Shown: positions 1 through 5,741 of the stretch, one piece after another
Numbering within the stretch: the stretch's first letter is position 1
Layout of the letters: every line of letters starts with the position of its first letter
NCBI GenBank assembly: GCA_016782355.1
Contig: JADHYP010000064.1
Location: 1 to 7,743 of the forward strand
DNA from: Candidatus Syntropharchaeum sp.
GTDB taxonomy: Archaea > Halobacteriota > Syntropharchaeia > Alkanophagales > Methanospirareceae
Direction of reading: 5' to 3'
Length of the DNA: 7,743 nt
Made by a program: the position numbers and the translations under genes
Notes under the pieces: model-generated
What the model was told of the DNA's origin: nothing
Seen by the model: only the letters and a program-made list of their open reading frames with translations
Database searches by the model: none

Positions 1-1
1 T

Positions 2-1058
2 GAATGCGGCACCAGAATGAACCGTAACGGCTACAACAGCTACGGCAAAATAGGCTTGGGTAGTGTCAAGATCGGGAGGTATATCTGTCCCTCTTGCGAG
101 GAAACCAGCGAAGAAGAACGTAGCTTCCGGGAAAAACTGAAAGGCGAATTCTTTGGTGTCATAGGGGTGATTTACCAGCTTATGAGGCTTCACCAGGTCT
201 CATATCAAGGAATCTCTTCGATAATGGAACTCATTTACCCACGAGGAAAGGATACCATCTTCAACGCGTTCAACGACTCAGTTGAGAAAACCGCTATTCC
301 GCCCGTAGAAGATATTCGGATTGTTCTCTACGACGAACAGCATCCGAAGGTGGGCAGAACACAGAAATACCGCCTGACCCTGCTGGACGGCGTTACAGGT
401 CAGCCGATCGCCGAGGAACTTTACGACACGAAAGACCCCAAGACCATTGAAGTCTTTCTTGCGAAGTATCTGGACCCGACGAAGCGCACGTTTGTTGTGA
501 CTGACCTCTACCCGAGCTATCCCGGGATATTTGAGGAGTTCTTCGGTGAGAACTTGATTCATCAGTTCTGTCTCCTTCACCTGAACAAGTTAATCGTCGG
601 TGATTTTCCAAAGAACACGACTATCGAGCAGGAATTGATGAAATACCGGCTGTTAAACATTTTCTATAACAGGGATGCGGAAATCGAGGTCTTGAAGGGC
701 ATGGCGGAAGAAGAGCAGGTGATGAAGCAGAGGGAATGAGAAGGCGTACCGGGCATGGCTCAAAAAGCAGAAGGCTATTTTCAGGGAATTTCTACACGAT
801 CAGGAGCTAGAACGTAGGCGTAAGGATGAGAATTTAGAGCAGAGATCTTATATTGAGGCTTTGGGGGTATTTAAAGAGTTGATGGAGGAGATAAAGTCTT
901 TTGATAAGCCCGTGCAGAAGCGGTTGAGAACGATCGAGAAGAACTGGGAGCATTTCACGGCGTTCTATTTCGTGAAAGGTGCACCGGCAACGAACAATTG
1001 GCTCGAGAACTACTACTCAACGAGCCTGAAGACGCTCAGGAAGGCGTTAACAGGGTGA
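2..1058 (+). pseudogene. DDE transposase, frameshifted, 5' end outside window, 3' truncated
   Basis: The reading frame is already open at base 2, so the Met at 17 is internal. The first visible residues (ECGTRMNRNGY, then RYICPSC) look like the second half of a zinc ribbon. A DDE nuclease core follows: D in LYDEQHPK (332-334), D in VVTDLYPSYP (503-505), and E in NNWLENYYS (1005-1007), in a +1-shifted frame. The first frame stops at 737-739. The downstream frame (from about 735, NEKAYRAWLKKQK) continues the protein without a gap, so one base was lost or gained near the G run at 732-734. The second frame ends abruptly (LRKALTG) at 1058, where related transposases usually continue past this point, and no terminal inverted repeat is visible. 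The fold resembles ISL3/IS6-type enzymes, but I do not assign a family. Probably a dead IS remnant. A programmed frameshift or an assembly error at the G run is the alternative. Confidence 0.85.
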
Positions 1059-1467
1059 GGAACACCGTGCTTACAATCATGCATATCGCTAACGCAGAAA
1101 TTACCGACCCAATACCACCTATTAATTCCAATCCATTATATACCATGAATTTCACACCACCGACAATTGCAACGAATGCGAAAGTTGCACAGATAGCGAG
1201 GAATAAACCTTTAATAAGCGATTTCAAGTTCTGTTTACCTTTGCTCTTACTTTTGCCTTTCGATTGGTAAAACACGGTGAAAATAATGAAGAAAATAGCG
1301 AGGATTAAGAAGATGAAGGATTTTGGAAGTGCGTTCCCACCCTTTGCAAAAAACATCAAGCCGAAAGCTATGTAGAGCATGAGAAAAGCGAGTGCGGTTG
1401 ATAGAACAAGAGTTTTTAGATATTTCTTATACTCCGCCATTCCTTTTAGTTTTGCTATCAAGCTCAT
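1036..1467 (-). CDS. Four-helix integral membrane protein, unknown function
   Basis: 143 aa with four clear hydrophobic segments at about residues 20-41, 50-67, 86-110 and 113-140. A strongly basic loop (QSKGKSKSKGKQ, about 68-79) lies between helices 2 and 3, and the N-terminus is basic, so the loop and both termini probably face the cytoplasm. No catalytic motif is seen and I do not recognise the family. The ATG at 1467 is supported by a TATA-like element about 30 nt upstream, implying a leaderless or very short-leader mRNA. The 3' end overlaps the last codons of the transposase remnant on the other strand (1036-1058), so the C-terminus (LTLLTPS) may have been altered by the IS-associated rearrangement. 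The downstream neighbour of the original locus is probably lost. Confidence 0.7.
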   Translation of the reverse strand: MSLIAKLKGMAEYKKYLKTLVLSTALAFLMLYIAFGLMFFAKGGNALPKSFIFLILAIFFIIFTVFYQSKGKSKSKGKQNLKSLIKGLFLAICATFAFVAIVGGVKFMVYNGLELIGGIGSVISALAICMIVSTVFLTLLTPS

Positions 1468-1489
1468 AATCGTATTAATAGAAACTTTA

Positions 1490-1508
1490 TGGTATTTATA
1501 TTTGTCGT
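1490..1508 (-). promoter_or_regulatory. TATA/BRE-like promoter of the membrane protein gene
   Basis: Read on the minus strand, ACGACAAATATAAATACC contains an AT-rich TATA-like core (AAATATAAAT) preceded by a purine-containing BRE-like stretch. It is centred about 30 nt upstream of the ATG at 1467, the spacing expected for an archaeal leaderless transcript. Inferred from sequence only. Confidence 0.45.
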
Positions 1509-1529
1509 ATTTGTATAATCTTGTGGTTA

Positions 1530-1569
1530 TAAAAGAAGTAAAACAAAGTGCGCTGCGCGCTCACAGCGC
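1530..1569 (-). terminator. Hairpin plus T-rich tract ending the HhH-like gene
   Basis: On the minus strand a 6-bp inverted repeat GCGCTG / CAGCGC (1564-1569 with 1550-1555, 8-nt loop) spans the stop codon of the 1561-2118 gene. A T-rich run (TTTGTTTTACTTCTTTT) follows it. Archaeal termination depends mainly on T tracts, so the tract alone may suffice and the hairpin may protect the 3' end. Confidence 0.4.
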
Positions 1570-2118
1570 CTCCCACCCCCCTTTACCCATATCCGATTCC
1601 CTCAACCATATCGCCCAGCAAATTAATATCTGCGAATATCCTATTTCTTTCGATAACCGTTCCATCTCTTCGATAAACGATAAATCGTCCGGTGCGTTAA
1701 TCCCCCATTCTCGCTCCACCACTCGTTTTATTATCTTATCCGGCATGCTCGTATCAACTCCTGCTTGCATTCGCAGATACTGAAATGTAATCAGTCCGAC
1801 ACCGTTAATCCGTCCTATTTCATCCTTTTCCCACTCTCTATGGTTCGCACGCACCGCCCAATACCGCAATGCGTCAAGATCACTATCTAAATCCTTACCT
1901 TCTCTTATTTTATCCAAAACACGACTTGTGTCTACGTAATCACCGTAAAACCTCTTAACCCTCGGCACAACTATCTTGAAGTAGTTCAGTCCAATCGAAT
2001 CCAACGACGCATCTACGACAATCAATACGGCGTTCGCATCCCACCTCTTTCCATTGAAACAGCGCAGTTCGCCTTCTTTTGCCGAGTCCAGCACGTCTTT
2101 AAATCTTTCTTCAAACAT
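1561..2118 (-). CDS. HhH-GPD / endonuclease III-like fold protein, hypothetical
   Basis: 185 aa, soluble, mostly helical. Residues about 102-134 (GRINGVGLITFQYLRMQ, then MPDKIIKRVVER) resemble the helix-hairpin-helix plus catalytic-Asp region of the HhH-GPD base-excision glycosylases: a GVG hairpin, then a helix, then an Asp (D117) placed like the Asp in the LDGNVKRVLAR motif of MutY. The 4Fe-4S cysteine loop of Nth/MutY is absent, and the MutY/Nth catalytic Lys is not evident. It may therefore be a diverged DNA-binding or repair protein rather than a proven glycosylase. The N-terminal half (residues 1-100, with LRYWAVRANH at about 84-93) is not recognised. The ATG at 2118 opens the longest frame and follows an A-rich leader. 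It is transcribed divergently from the oxidoreductase gene. Confidence 0.6.
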   Translation of the reverse strand: MFEERFKDVLDSAKEGELRCFNGKRWDANAVLIVVDASLDSIGLNYFKIVVPRVKRFYGDYVDTSRVLDKIREGKDLDSDLDALRYWAVRANHREWEKDEIGRINGVGLITFQYLRMQAGVDTSMPDKIIKRVVEREWGINAPDDLSFIEEMERLSKEIGYSQILICWAIWLRESDMGKGGWEAL

Positions 2119-2153
2119 TTTTTCTTTTTAAGATTCATAAAGGTTTGTGTGAA

Positions 2154-2163
2154 ATTATAAAAG
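2154..2163 (+). promoter_or_regulatory. TATA-like box of the oxidoreductase gene
   Basis: ATTATAAAAG preceded by GTGAA lies in the 109-bp divergent intergenic region. It is about 65-70 nt upstream of the ATG at 2228, which predicts a leader of about 40 nt. That fits the clear Shine-Dalgarno AGGAG at 2219-2223, 4 nt before the start. Confidence 0.45.
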
Positions 2164-2227
2164 GAGCTAAACAATAGCATATGTTATTTATTAGAAATAG
2201 AGTTTATAGCGAAGAGATAGGAGAAAA

Positions 2228-3769
2228 ATGAAAATAAATTCGCGTATTTGTCCTGGATGCAGCATAGGGTGCAGCTTGTATTTGATGGAGTCCGAAGTCG
2301 AAGAAGAAGCAAAGGAAAAAATAAAAGTACTGCACAGGAAGACAGGAGCAGTGAATGAGGGTAAATTATGCAAGTTCGGCACGGGTTTGCATGCGTATTA
2401 CGAAAGGAAAGCGTTGAACAATTCAGTAGATGGTAAGGCGGTGAAGCAGGAAGAGGCGATAAAAGAAGCAAAGGAAAGTTTGAATAGCATGAAACCGGAA
2501 GAACTCGCGTTCATCGCACTGCCGAGCACAATAACCAATGAGGAAATAGTGTCTTTTGTTTCTTTAGCGTCTGAGTTTGGCTGTGAGAACGTATCCTTTG
2601 GGTTCGAGCGATTTTTCAATGGAATCCCGGAGGAGGCAGATTATATTATCGAGAAAGGATTGCCATTTACCGAAGTGGAGGGAGCATCGAAGATAATACT
2701 TTTTTTCATTGACCCTTTCGTGCATTATCCGCTGCTCGCGAGAAGGATATTAAAGGCAAAGAAGAATGGAGCAAAGGTAATAGAGGTGTCTTTTGCGAAG
2801 AACGAGCGCGGGATAGCAGATGAGACGGTTTTGGTGGAGCATACGGAGGTCGAGATATTAAAGGAAAAGAAAGAGCTATTTGAGGAGTCGTTGATTATTG
2901 GCGAGTTAACGCCTTATACGAATCCGCAATTTTTATCGTTGATGCTCTGGCTAAAAGCATCTACCTCATCGAGGCTATTTCTTTTGAAGCCGTTTTTGAA
3001 TTCCACAGGTGCTTTTTTGCTCGGAGGGAACGGAAAAGAAGCGAGGAAGAGAAAAGATTTGTTTGAAATTCTTGAGGGTGTGGAAAAAGGGGAGATAAAA
3101 GCGCTTTATTTGCTTGAAACGGACCTCGCAGGAGTAATGTTTGAAAGTGAAGAGGTCGCTAAGACAATTTCAAAACTGGACTTGCTGATAGAGCAAAATG
3201 CTTTTAGAACTGCATTGTCCGACGATGCCGATATAACGATTTGCTCAGAGCCATTTTATATGAAAAAAGGAACGGTAGTCAACATAGAAGGTAGAGTATT
3301 AGAAATTGGTGGAGAATCGGAAAAAGGGCTGCGGATAATGGAATGTATAGGAAAGGGGAGGAAATATGAGGAAGTTCATGAAGCGGCAAAGGAAAGGTTA
3401 GGGTTGGGAAAAATAAGTGAGTTTGAAATTGCAGTGAAGAGAGAAGAAAGGAATTTTAAAGTGGATGAGCCAAAAATAGAAATGGAGAAAGGAGAAGGAG
3501 AAGAGGGATATTACCTCTGGTATAAAACAAATCCGTTCTTCTGGAGTGGTGTTACGGATAAGAATTTTGTGGAGATAAGCGCAGCAGCGATGAGAAAGCT
3601 CGGTCTGTTTAGAGGTGACGAGGTGGATATTGTGCAGGGAGAGAGGAAAGAACGAATGGGATTTAAGATTTCGGAATTACCTGATTATTTGTTTTTATCG
3701 GAGGCGAAGCTGGCGATTAAGCCCTTACAGGGCTTGCTGACGAGGGTGGCGATGAAGAGGGCGGAATAA
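2228..3769 (+). CDS. Molybdopterin oxidoreductase-family protein (FdhA/NuoG-like), probably without the metal-ligand Cys/Sec
   Basis: 513 aa, shorter than typical FdhA (about 670-700). The N-terminus has the 4Fe-4S motif C8-x2-C11-x3-C15 and C48 in NEGKLCKFG, as in formate dehydrogenase alpha and NuoG domain I. Residues about 90-180 follow the FdhA layout, including LARRILKAKKNGAKVIEV (nucleotide-binding half). A NuoG-like stretch (KKGTVVNIEGRVLEIGG, about 343-359) resembles the GTFxNxEGR region. About 425-513 is a molybdopterin-dinucleotide-binding C-terminal domain (FVEISAAAMRKLGLFRGDEV). Where FdhA has the Cys/Sec metal ligand (after NNVDHCARLC in the family) this protein has ENVSFGFERFFNG, with no Cys, Sec or opal codon. 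The lysine normally two residues after the fourth Cys is also displaced. Likely an electron-transfer or structural subunit rather than an active formate dehydrogenase. It stands alone, with no FdhB, FrhB or ferredoxin neighbour. The start is set by AGGAG at 2219-2223. Confidence 0.8.
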   Translation: MKINSRICPGCSIGCSLYLMESEVEEEAKEKIKVLHRKTGAVNEGKLCKFGTGLHAYYERKALNNSVDGKAVKQEEAIKEAKESLNSMKPEELAFIALPSTITNEEIVSFVSLASEFGCENVSFGFERFFNGIPEEADYIIEKGLPFTEVEGASKIILFFIDPFVHYPLLARRILKAKKNGAKVIEVSFAKNERGIADETVLVEHTEVEILKEKKELFEESLIIGELTPYTNPQFLSLMLWLKASTSSRLFLLKPFLNSTGAFLLGGNGKEARKRKDLFEILEGVEKGEIKALYLLETDLAGVMFESEEVAKTISKLDLLIEQNAFRTALSDDADITICSEPFYMKKGTVVNIEGRVLEIGGESEKGLRIMECIGKGRKYEEVHEAAKERLGLGKISEFEIAVKREERNFKVDEPKIEMEKGEGEEGYYLWYKTNPFFWSGVTDKNFVEISAAAMRKLGLFRGDEVDIVQGERKERMGFKISELPDYLFLSEAKLAIKPLQGLLTRVAMKRAE

Positions 3770-3803
3770 AAACAATTCGCAGCTAACGTGAAAAAATAGA
3801 AAA

Positions 3804-3820
3804 ATTCTTATGTGAAGAAT
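3804..3820 (+). terminator. Small dyad downstream of the oxidoreductase gene
   Basis: ATTCTT and AAGAAT form a 6-bp inverted repeat with a 5-nt spacer, 35 nt after the stop at 3769. It could be a weak transcription-end structure or an operator for the next gene. No T tract follows, so it is a weak call. Confidence 0.2.
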
Positions 3821-3840
3821 AGGGATAAGGTTCACAGGTC

Positions 3841-4152
3841 ATGCGAGAATTGAAATGGCAAAGAATGGAAATGAGAGCGGGGAATTGCCCAATTTGTGGT
3901 AGAGATATATGCCATTATATCAGTTATACTGCGCTTGCAGTGAAGAGAATAGCGGCGGGTAGGGGATTAAAGTTGGAGAAACATGGCGCTATATGGTCTT
4001 TCGTGAGCAGGCTTTCGAGGGAGAGCAGGGATAATGAGCTTATTCTACTTTTTCACGCGGCAAATGGATTACATAAAAACTTCTACGAAAATGAACCGGA
4101 CCGAAAAGCGGTAGAAATTTGTTTGGAATCGTATCGTGTAGTACAAAAATAG
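3841..4152 (+). pseudogene. Chimeric half-copy of a PaREP1-family gene with a Cys-rich N-terminus
   Basis: 103 aa. Residues about 29-96 (TALAVKRIAAGRGLKLEKH through AANGLHKNFYEN) align without gaps to the C-terminal two thirds of the PaREP1 protein at 4879-5367, and the DNA is also clearly similar there. The N-terminal PaREP1 part (ALPQ..., the Yxx-AKELL helix and the EKFWGAS motif) is missing. Instead there is an unrelated 28-residue stretch with CPICGRDIC, a possible rubredoxin-knuckle-like Cys cluster. The homology break is sharp at about 3925. The frame upstream is closed by a TAA at 3826-3828, so this is not just a misplaced start. The last 14 codons lie in the 74-bp repeat shared with 7670-7743. 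Probably a recombination product; whether it is expressed is unknown. Confidence 0.6.
4109..4126 (+). repeat. 18-bp exact repeat, copy 1 (also at 4796-4813)
   Basis: CGGTAGAAATTTGTTTGG occurs identically at 4796-4813 and with two changes at 7669-7686. Here it is read as (A)VEICL; at the other sites it is read as VGRNLFG in another frame. The conservation is therefore of DNA, not protein. Confidence 0.9.
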
Positions 4153-4183
4153 AGAAGAATATATAAAAGTAAAAGACATAACT
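4110..4183 (+). repeat. 74-bp direct repeat, copy A
   Basis: Matches 7670-7743 base for base at a constant offset of 3560, with three mismatches (4121, 4130, 4165). It covers the end of the chimeric PaREP1 ORF, its stop codon, and the TATA box of the gene starting at 4202. Copy B reaches the window edge, so the repeat may be longer. Confidence 0.95.
4158..4169 (+). promoter_or_regulatory. TATA box carried inside repeat A
   Basis: AATATATAAAAG is a good archaeal TATA element about 36-40 nt upstream of the ATG at 4202, giving a predicted leader of roughly 12-15 nt. The same element is in repeat B (7718-7729), just before the window ends, so another gene probably starts shortly downstream. Confidence 0.6.
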
Positions 4184-4201
4184 ATTATAAGTGGTAGAAA
4201 A

Positions 4202-4354
4202 ATGGCTAAAAAACTTACCGAAGAGGAAATGCGAAAAGAGGTATTAAAAGATCCAGAAATAAGAAAGGTTTGGGGTGCTTTGAAGGATATAGTCCCAGAA
4301 GCGGTTGCAGAGTACAAGAAGAAAAGAAAGCATGAGTGTTCTACTGATAGCTGA
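4202..4354 (+). CDS. Small charged protein (50 aa), possible antitoxin partner of the PIN-like gene
   Basis: ATG at 4202, TGA at 4352-4354. The product starts MAKKLTEEEMRKEVLKDPEI and ends with a basic EYKKKRKHECSTDS tail. It is highly charged, predicted helical, has no membrane segment, and is rich in K/E. It sits directly behind the TATA box in repeat A and overlaps the next gene by 23 nt in another frame, a layout common in toxin-antitoxin pairs. No family is recognised; the antitoxin idea is inference from size, charge and overlap with a PIN-like gene. Confidence 0.55.
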   Translation: MAKKLTEEEMRKEVLKDPEIRKVWGALKDIVPEAVAEYKKKRKHECSTDS

Positions 4355-4871
4355 GACTAATTGGCTGGAAAACCTTGTACTGGTGCAAGATTCTACATCT
4401 GCGTATCTAATGAGGCTTGCACGAACGGAGAAAATTGATATTGCAGTTCCAGAATACTCATTCTATGAGGCGGATGGCTCTTTGAACAGGAAACTCATAA
4501 AACGTGCAGAGAGAATTGATGAGGCTTTGTCATTGCTTGGGCAAATATCGCAGACTGAACATTACGCAGAATTGTGTGAAATCGGTAGAGATAGCTTAAA
4601 AGAGCTCAAAAGATTGACATTGAGCGACAAAGCAGAAATGAAAAAGGTGCATGAACCGGGAATTAAGGAATCGTTCATACATAGACCTGGACCTTCTGAG
4701 GATGCAATTGCAATAATGAGCGTGAACGGATTAACAAAGAAATTGGCGATTGTGGGTGTTGGTCTGCATCCAAAGCTGAATATTGACTGCCTTGTCGGTA
4801 GAAATTTGTTTGGCGAGATAGACGTTCATTTTATATGCCATTATAACAATCATAATATAGGAGGAGAATAA
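4332..4871 (+). CDS. PIN-like domain protein, putative
   Basis: 179 aa from the ATG at 4332, chosen over an upstream TTG at 4305 because it puts the PIN-type first strand (MSVLLIAETNWLENLVL) at the N-terminus. PIN nucleases usually open with D-[ST]-N; here it is E8-T9-N10. Further acidic candidates are E46 (PEYSFYEA) and E123/D124 (PSEDAIAI), the latter matching the usual DA-I helix. The segment CLVGRNLFGEIDVHF could correspond to the final PIN strand, yet it contains the 18-bp repeat (4796-4813), so the C-terminus may have been swapped. If active it would be a metal-dependent RNase, with the 50-aa ORF upstream as the possible antitoxin. The Glu-for-Asp change leaves activity uncertain. Stop TAA at 4869-4871. 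Confidence 0.55.
   Translation: MSVLLIAETNWLENLVLVQDSTSAYLMRLARTEKIDIAVPEYSFYEADGSLNRKLIKRAERIDEALSLLGQISQTEHYAELCEIGRDSLKELKRLTLSDKAEMKKVHEPGIKESFIHRPGPSEDAIAIMSVNGLTKKLAIVGVGLHPKLNIDCLVGRNLFGEIDVHFICHYNNHNIGGE
4796..4813 (+). repeat. 18-bp exact repeat, copy 2
   Basis: Identical to 4109-4126. Downstream in the same gene, TATATGCCATTATA (4832-4845) also recurs at 3906-3919 in the chimeric PaREP1 ORF, so two patches are shared between these genes, in opposite order. Confidence 0.85.
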
Positions 4872-4878
4872 TCAAATC

Positions 4879-5367
4879 ATGGGTGCTGCTTCTATCGCAT
4901 TGCCGCAAAGGCTTGTGGTGAAATTAAGGGAAAAAGCAGAGGAAACTGATTCACTGCCAGAGGAATTAGGGGTTGAGCTACTGCAAAAGAGTTTGAATGA
5001 AGAGCTTGACCCGGAAGAACTTGTAGAACATTATCAATCAATGAGCGAGAAATATCTTGCCGAGGCGAAAGAACTTTTAAGTGAAGGAGATGTAGCACAA
5101 GCATCGGAAAAGTTTTGGGGCGCATCTGCACTTGCAGTGAAGAGAGTGGCGGCGAGCAGAGGACTGAAGTTGGAAAAACACAGAGGTTTGTGGGATTTTG
5201 TGAATGAACTTTTGAAAGAGAGCGGAGATAGAGACATTATTAGATTTTTTAATGCTGCGAACAGCTTACATAGAAATTTCTATGAAGACCAGATGAGCAA
5301 AGAGTCGTTGGAAATCGTGGCAGAAGATATTGAGCAGTTAATAGAAAAATTGAGGATGATTTCGTGA
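4879..5367 (+). CDS. PaREP1-family (HEPN-like helical) protein
   Basis: 162 aa, full family length. A short N-terminal segment (IALPQRLVVKLREKAEE, about 6-22) is followed by a DPEEL/Y-x-x linker, the helix YLAEAKELLSEGDVAQASEK, then the family signature EKFWGASALAVKRVAASRG, the H-x-x-L-W region (KLEKHRGLWDFV) and the closing AANSLHRNFYED. This matches the archaeal PaREP1/PaREP8 family, first seen as multicopy genes in Pyrobaculum and related to HEPN-type helical bundles. The biochemical role is not established; HEPN relatives are often RNases or nucleotide-binding modules. GGAGGAG at 4860-4866 serves as the ribosome binding site. Its stop overlaps the next start (TGATG), so it is translationally coupled to the DUF2283 gene. 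A degenerate partial copy lies at 3841-4152. Confidence 0.85.
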   Translation: MGAASIALPQRLVVKLREKAEETDSLPEELGVELLQKSLNEELDPEELVEHYQSMSEKYLAEAKELLSEGDVAQASEKFWGASALAVKRVAASRGLKLEKHRGLWDFVNELLKESGDRDIIRFFNAANSLHRNFYEDQMSKESLEIVAEDIEQLIEKLRMIS

Positions 5368-5594
5368 TGCAGATAAAATATTCGCCTGATGCTGATGTTT
5401 TAATGGTGCAGTTAAGGGAAGGAAAACTCGTTGATTCGGTAGATATTGTAGGAGGATTGATTGCTCATTACGCAGAGGACGGCAGCGTGCTTGAAATAGA
5501 GATATTGGATGCGTCAAAGGTTGTGGAACGGAAGGATTTGAGTTTTTCATCGGAAGGTATGCTTGCGGATAAGGCATCGAATAGTGGAGGTTGA
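5367..5594 (+). CDS. DUF2283 family protein
   Basis: 75 aa from the ATG at 5367 (a GTG at 5364 would add one residue). The sequence opens MQIKYSPDADVLMVQL and contains GGLIAHYAEDGSVLEIEILDAS, which is the DUF2283 pattern (Y-x-P-x-A-D-x-L ... D-x-x-G-x-x-x-x-I-E-I-L-x-A-S). These are small beta-rich proteins often coded next to toxin-like or HEPN-like genes. The start overlaps the PaREP1 stop by one base, so the two are almost certainly co-translated and may form a complex. The tail after residue 55 (FSSEGMLADKASNSGG) looks non-conserved and may be extended into flanking DNA. Function unknown. Confidence 0.85.
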   Translation: MQIKYSPDADVLMVQLREGKLVDSVDIVGGLIAHYAEDGSVLEIEILDASKVVERKDLSFSSEGMLADKASNSGG

Positions 5595-5597
5595 AGT

Positions 5598-5708
5598 ATG
5601 AAGAAGATTAATCTGGTGTTTGTTTTGGCGATTGCATTTGCTTTGTTCGTTTGCGCGAGTGGGGTTGCTAGTGCGAAGACGAAACAAATATATATGCGAA
5701 AAACTTAA
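5598..5708 (+). CDS. Signal-peptide mini-gene, intronless copy
   Basis: 36 codons, not conserved with any family I recognise. It encodes a textbook Sec signal peptide: basic start MKKIN, a hydrophobic core (LVFVLAIAFALFVCA) and a likely cleavage site after VASA. Only about 10 residues remain (KTKQIYMRKT). It begins three bases after the DUF2283 stop. The copy at 6122-6918 has the same length after intron removal. Differences are synonymous or hydrophobic-for-hydrophobic in the core, plus one R/P change in the tail. It is either a real tiny secreted peptide or the 5' stump of a larger secreted protein that now works as an upstream leader carrying the next gene's promoter. Confidence 0.55.
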   Translation: MKKINLVFVLAIAFALFVCASGVASAKTKQIYMRKT

Positions 5709-5740
5709 ACACGATATAGGCGATAAAATTGAGAAAGAAG
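5604..5740 (+). repeat. 137-bp direct repeat, copy 1 (mini-gene plus promoter)
   Basis: Aligns without gaps to 6814-6950 (offset 1210) with about 11 mismatches. It contains nearly all of the mini-gene and the TATA-containing region ahead of the next gene, ending at about the start of that gene. Confidence 0.95.
5682..5695 (+). promoter_or_regulatory. TATA/BRE-like promoter inside repeat copy 1
   Basis: AAACAAATATATATG lies about 50 nt upstream of the ATG at 5742, within the coding part of the mini-gene. The preceding CGAAAC is BRE-like. It predicts a transcript start near 5715-5720 for the HEPN-like gene. The same element precedes the DUF5678 gene at 6892-6905. Confidence 0.5.
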
Positions 5741-5741
5741 A

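Noticed and set aside
998..1270. 90-aa plus-strand ORF
   Set aside because: Its start overlaps the transposase remnant in another frame and the rest is antisense to the four-helix membrane protein, which has coherent hydrophobic segments.
1379..1783. 134-aa plus-strand ORF
   Set aside because: Antisense to two better-supported minus-strand genes and crossing their intergenic region and promoter; low-complexity, unconvincing protein.
2184..2471. Minus-strand ORFs over the start of the oxidoreductase gene
   Set aside because: Shadow frames opposite a gene with clear Fe-S motifs and ribosome binding site; Ser/Leu/Phe-rich composition typical of antisense reading.
4305..4331. TTG at 4305 as the start of the PIN-like gene
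   Set aside because: It would add nine charged residues before the PIN first strand. The ATG at 4332 fits the fold and the overlap architecture better.
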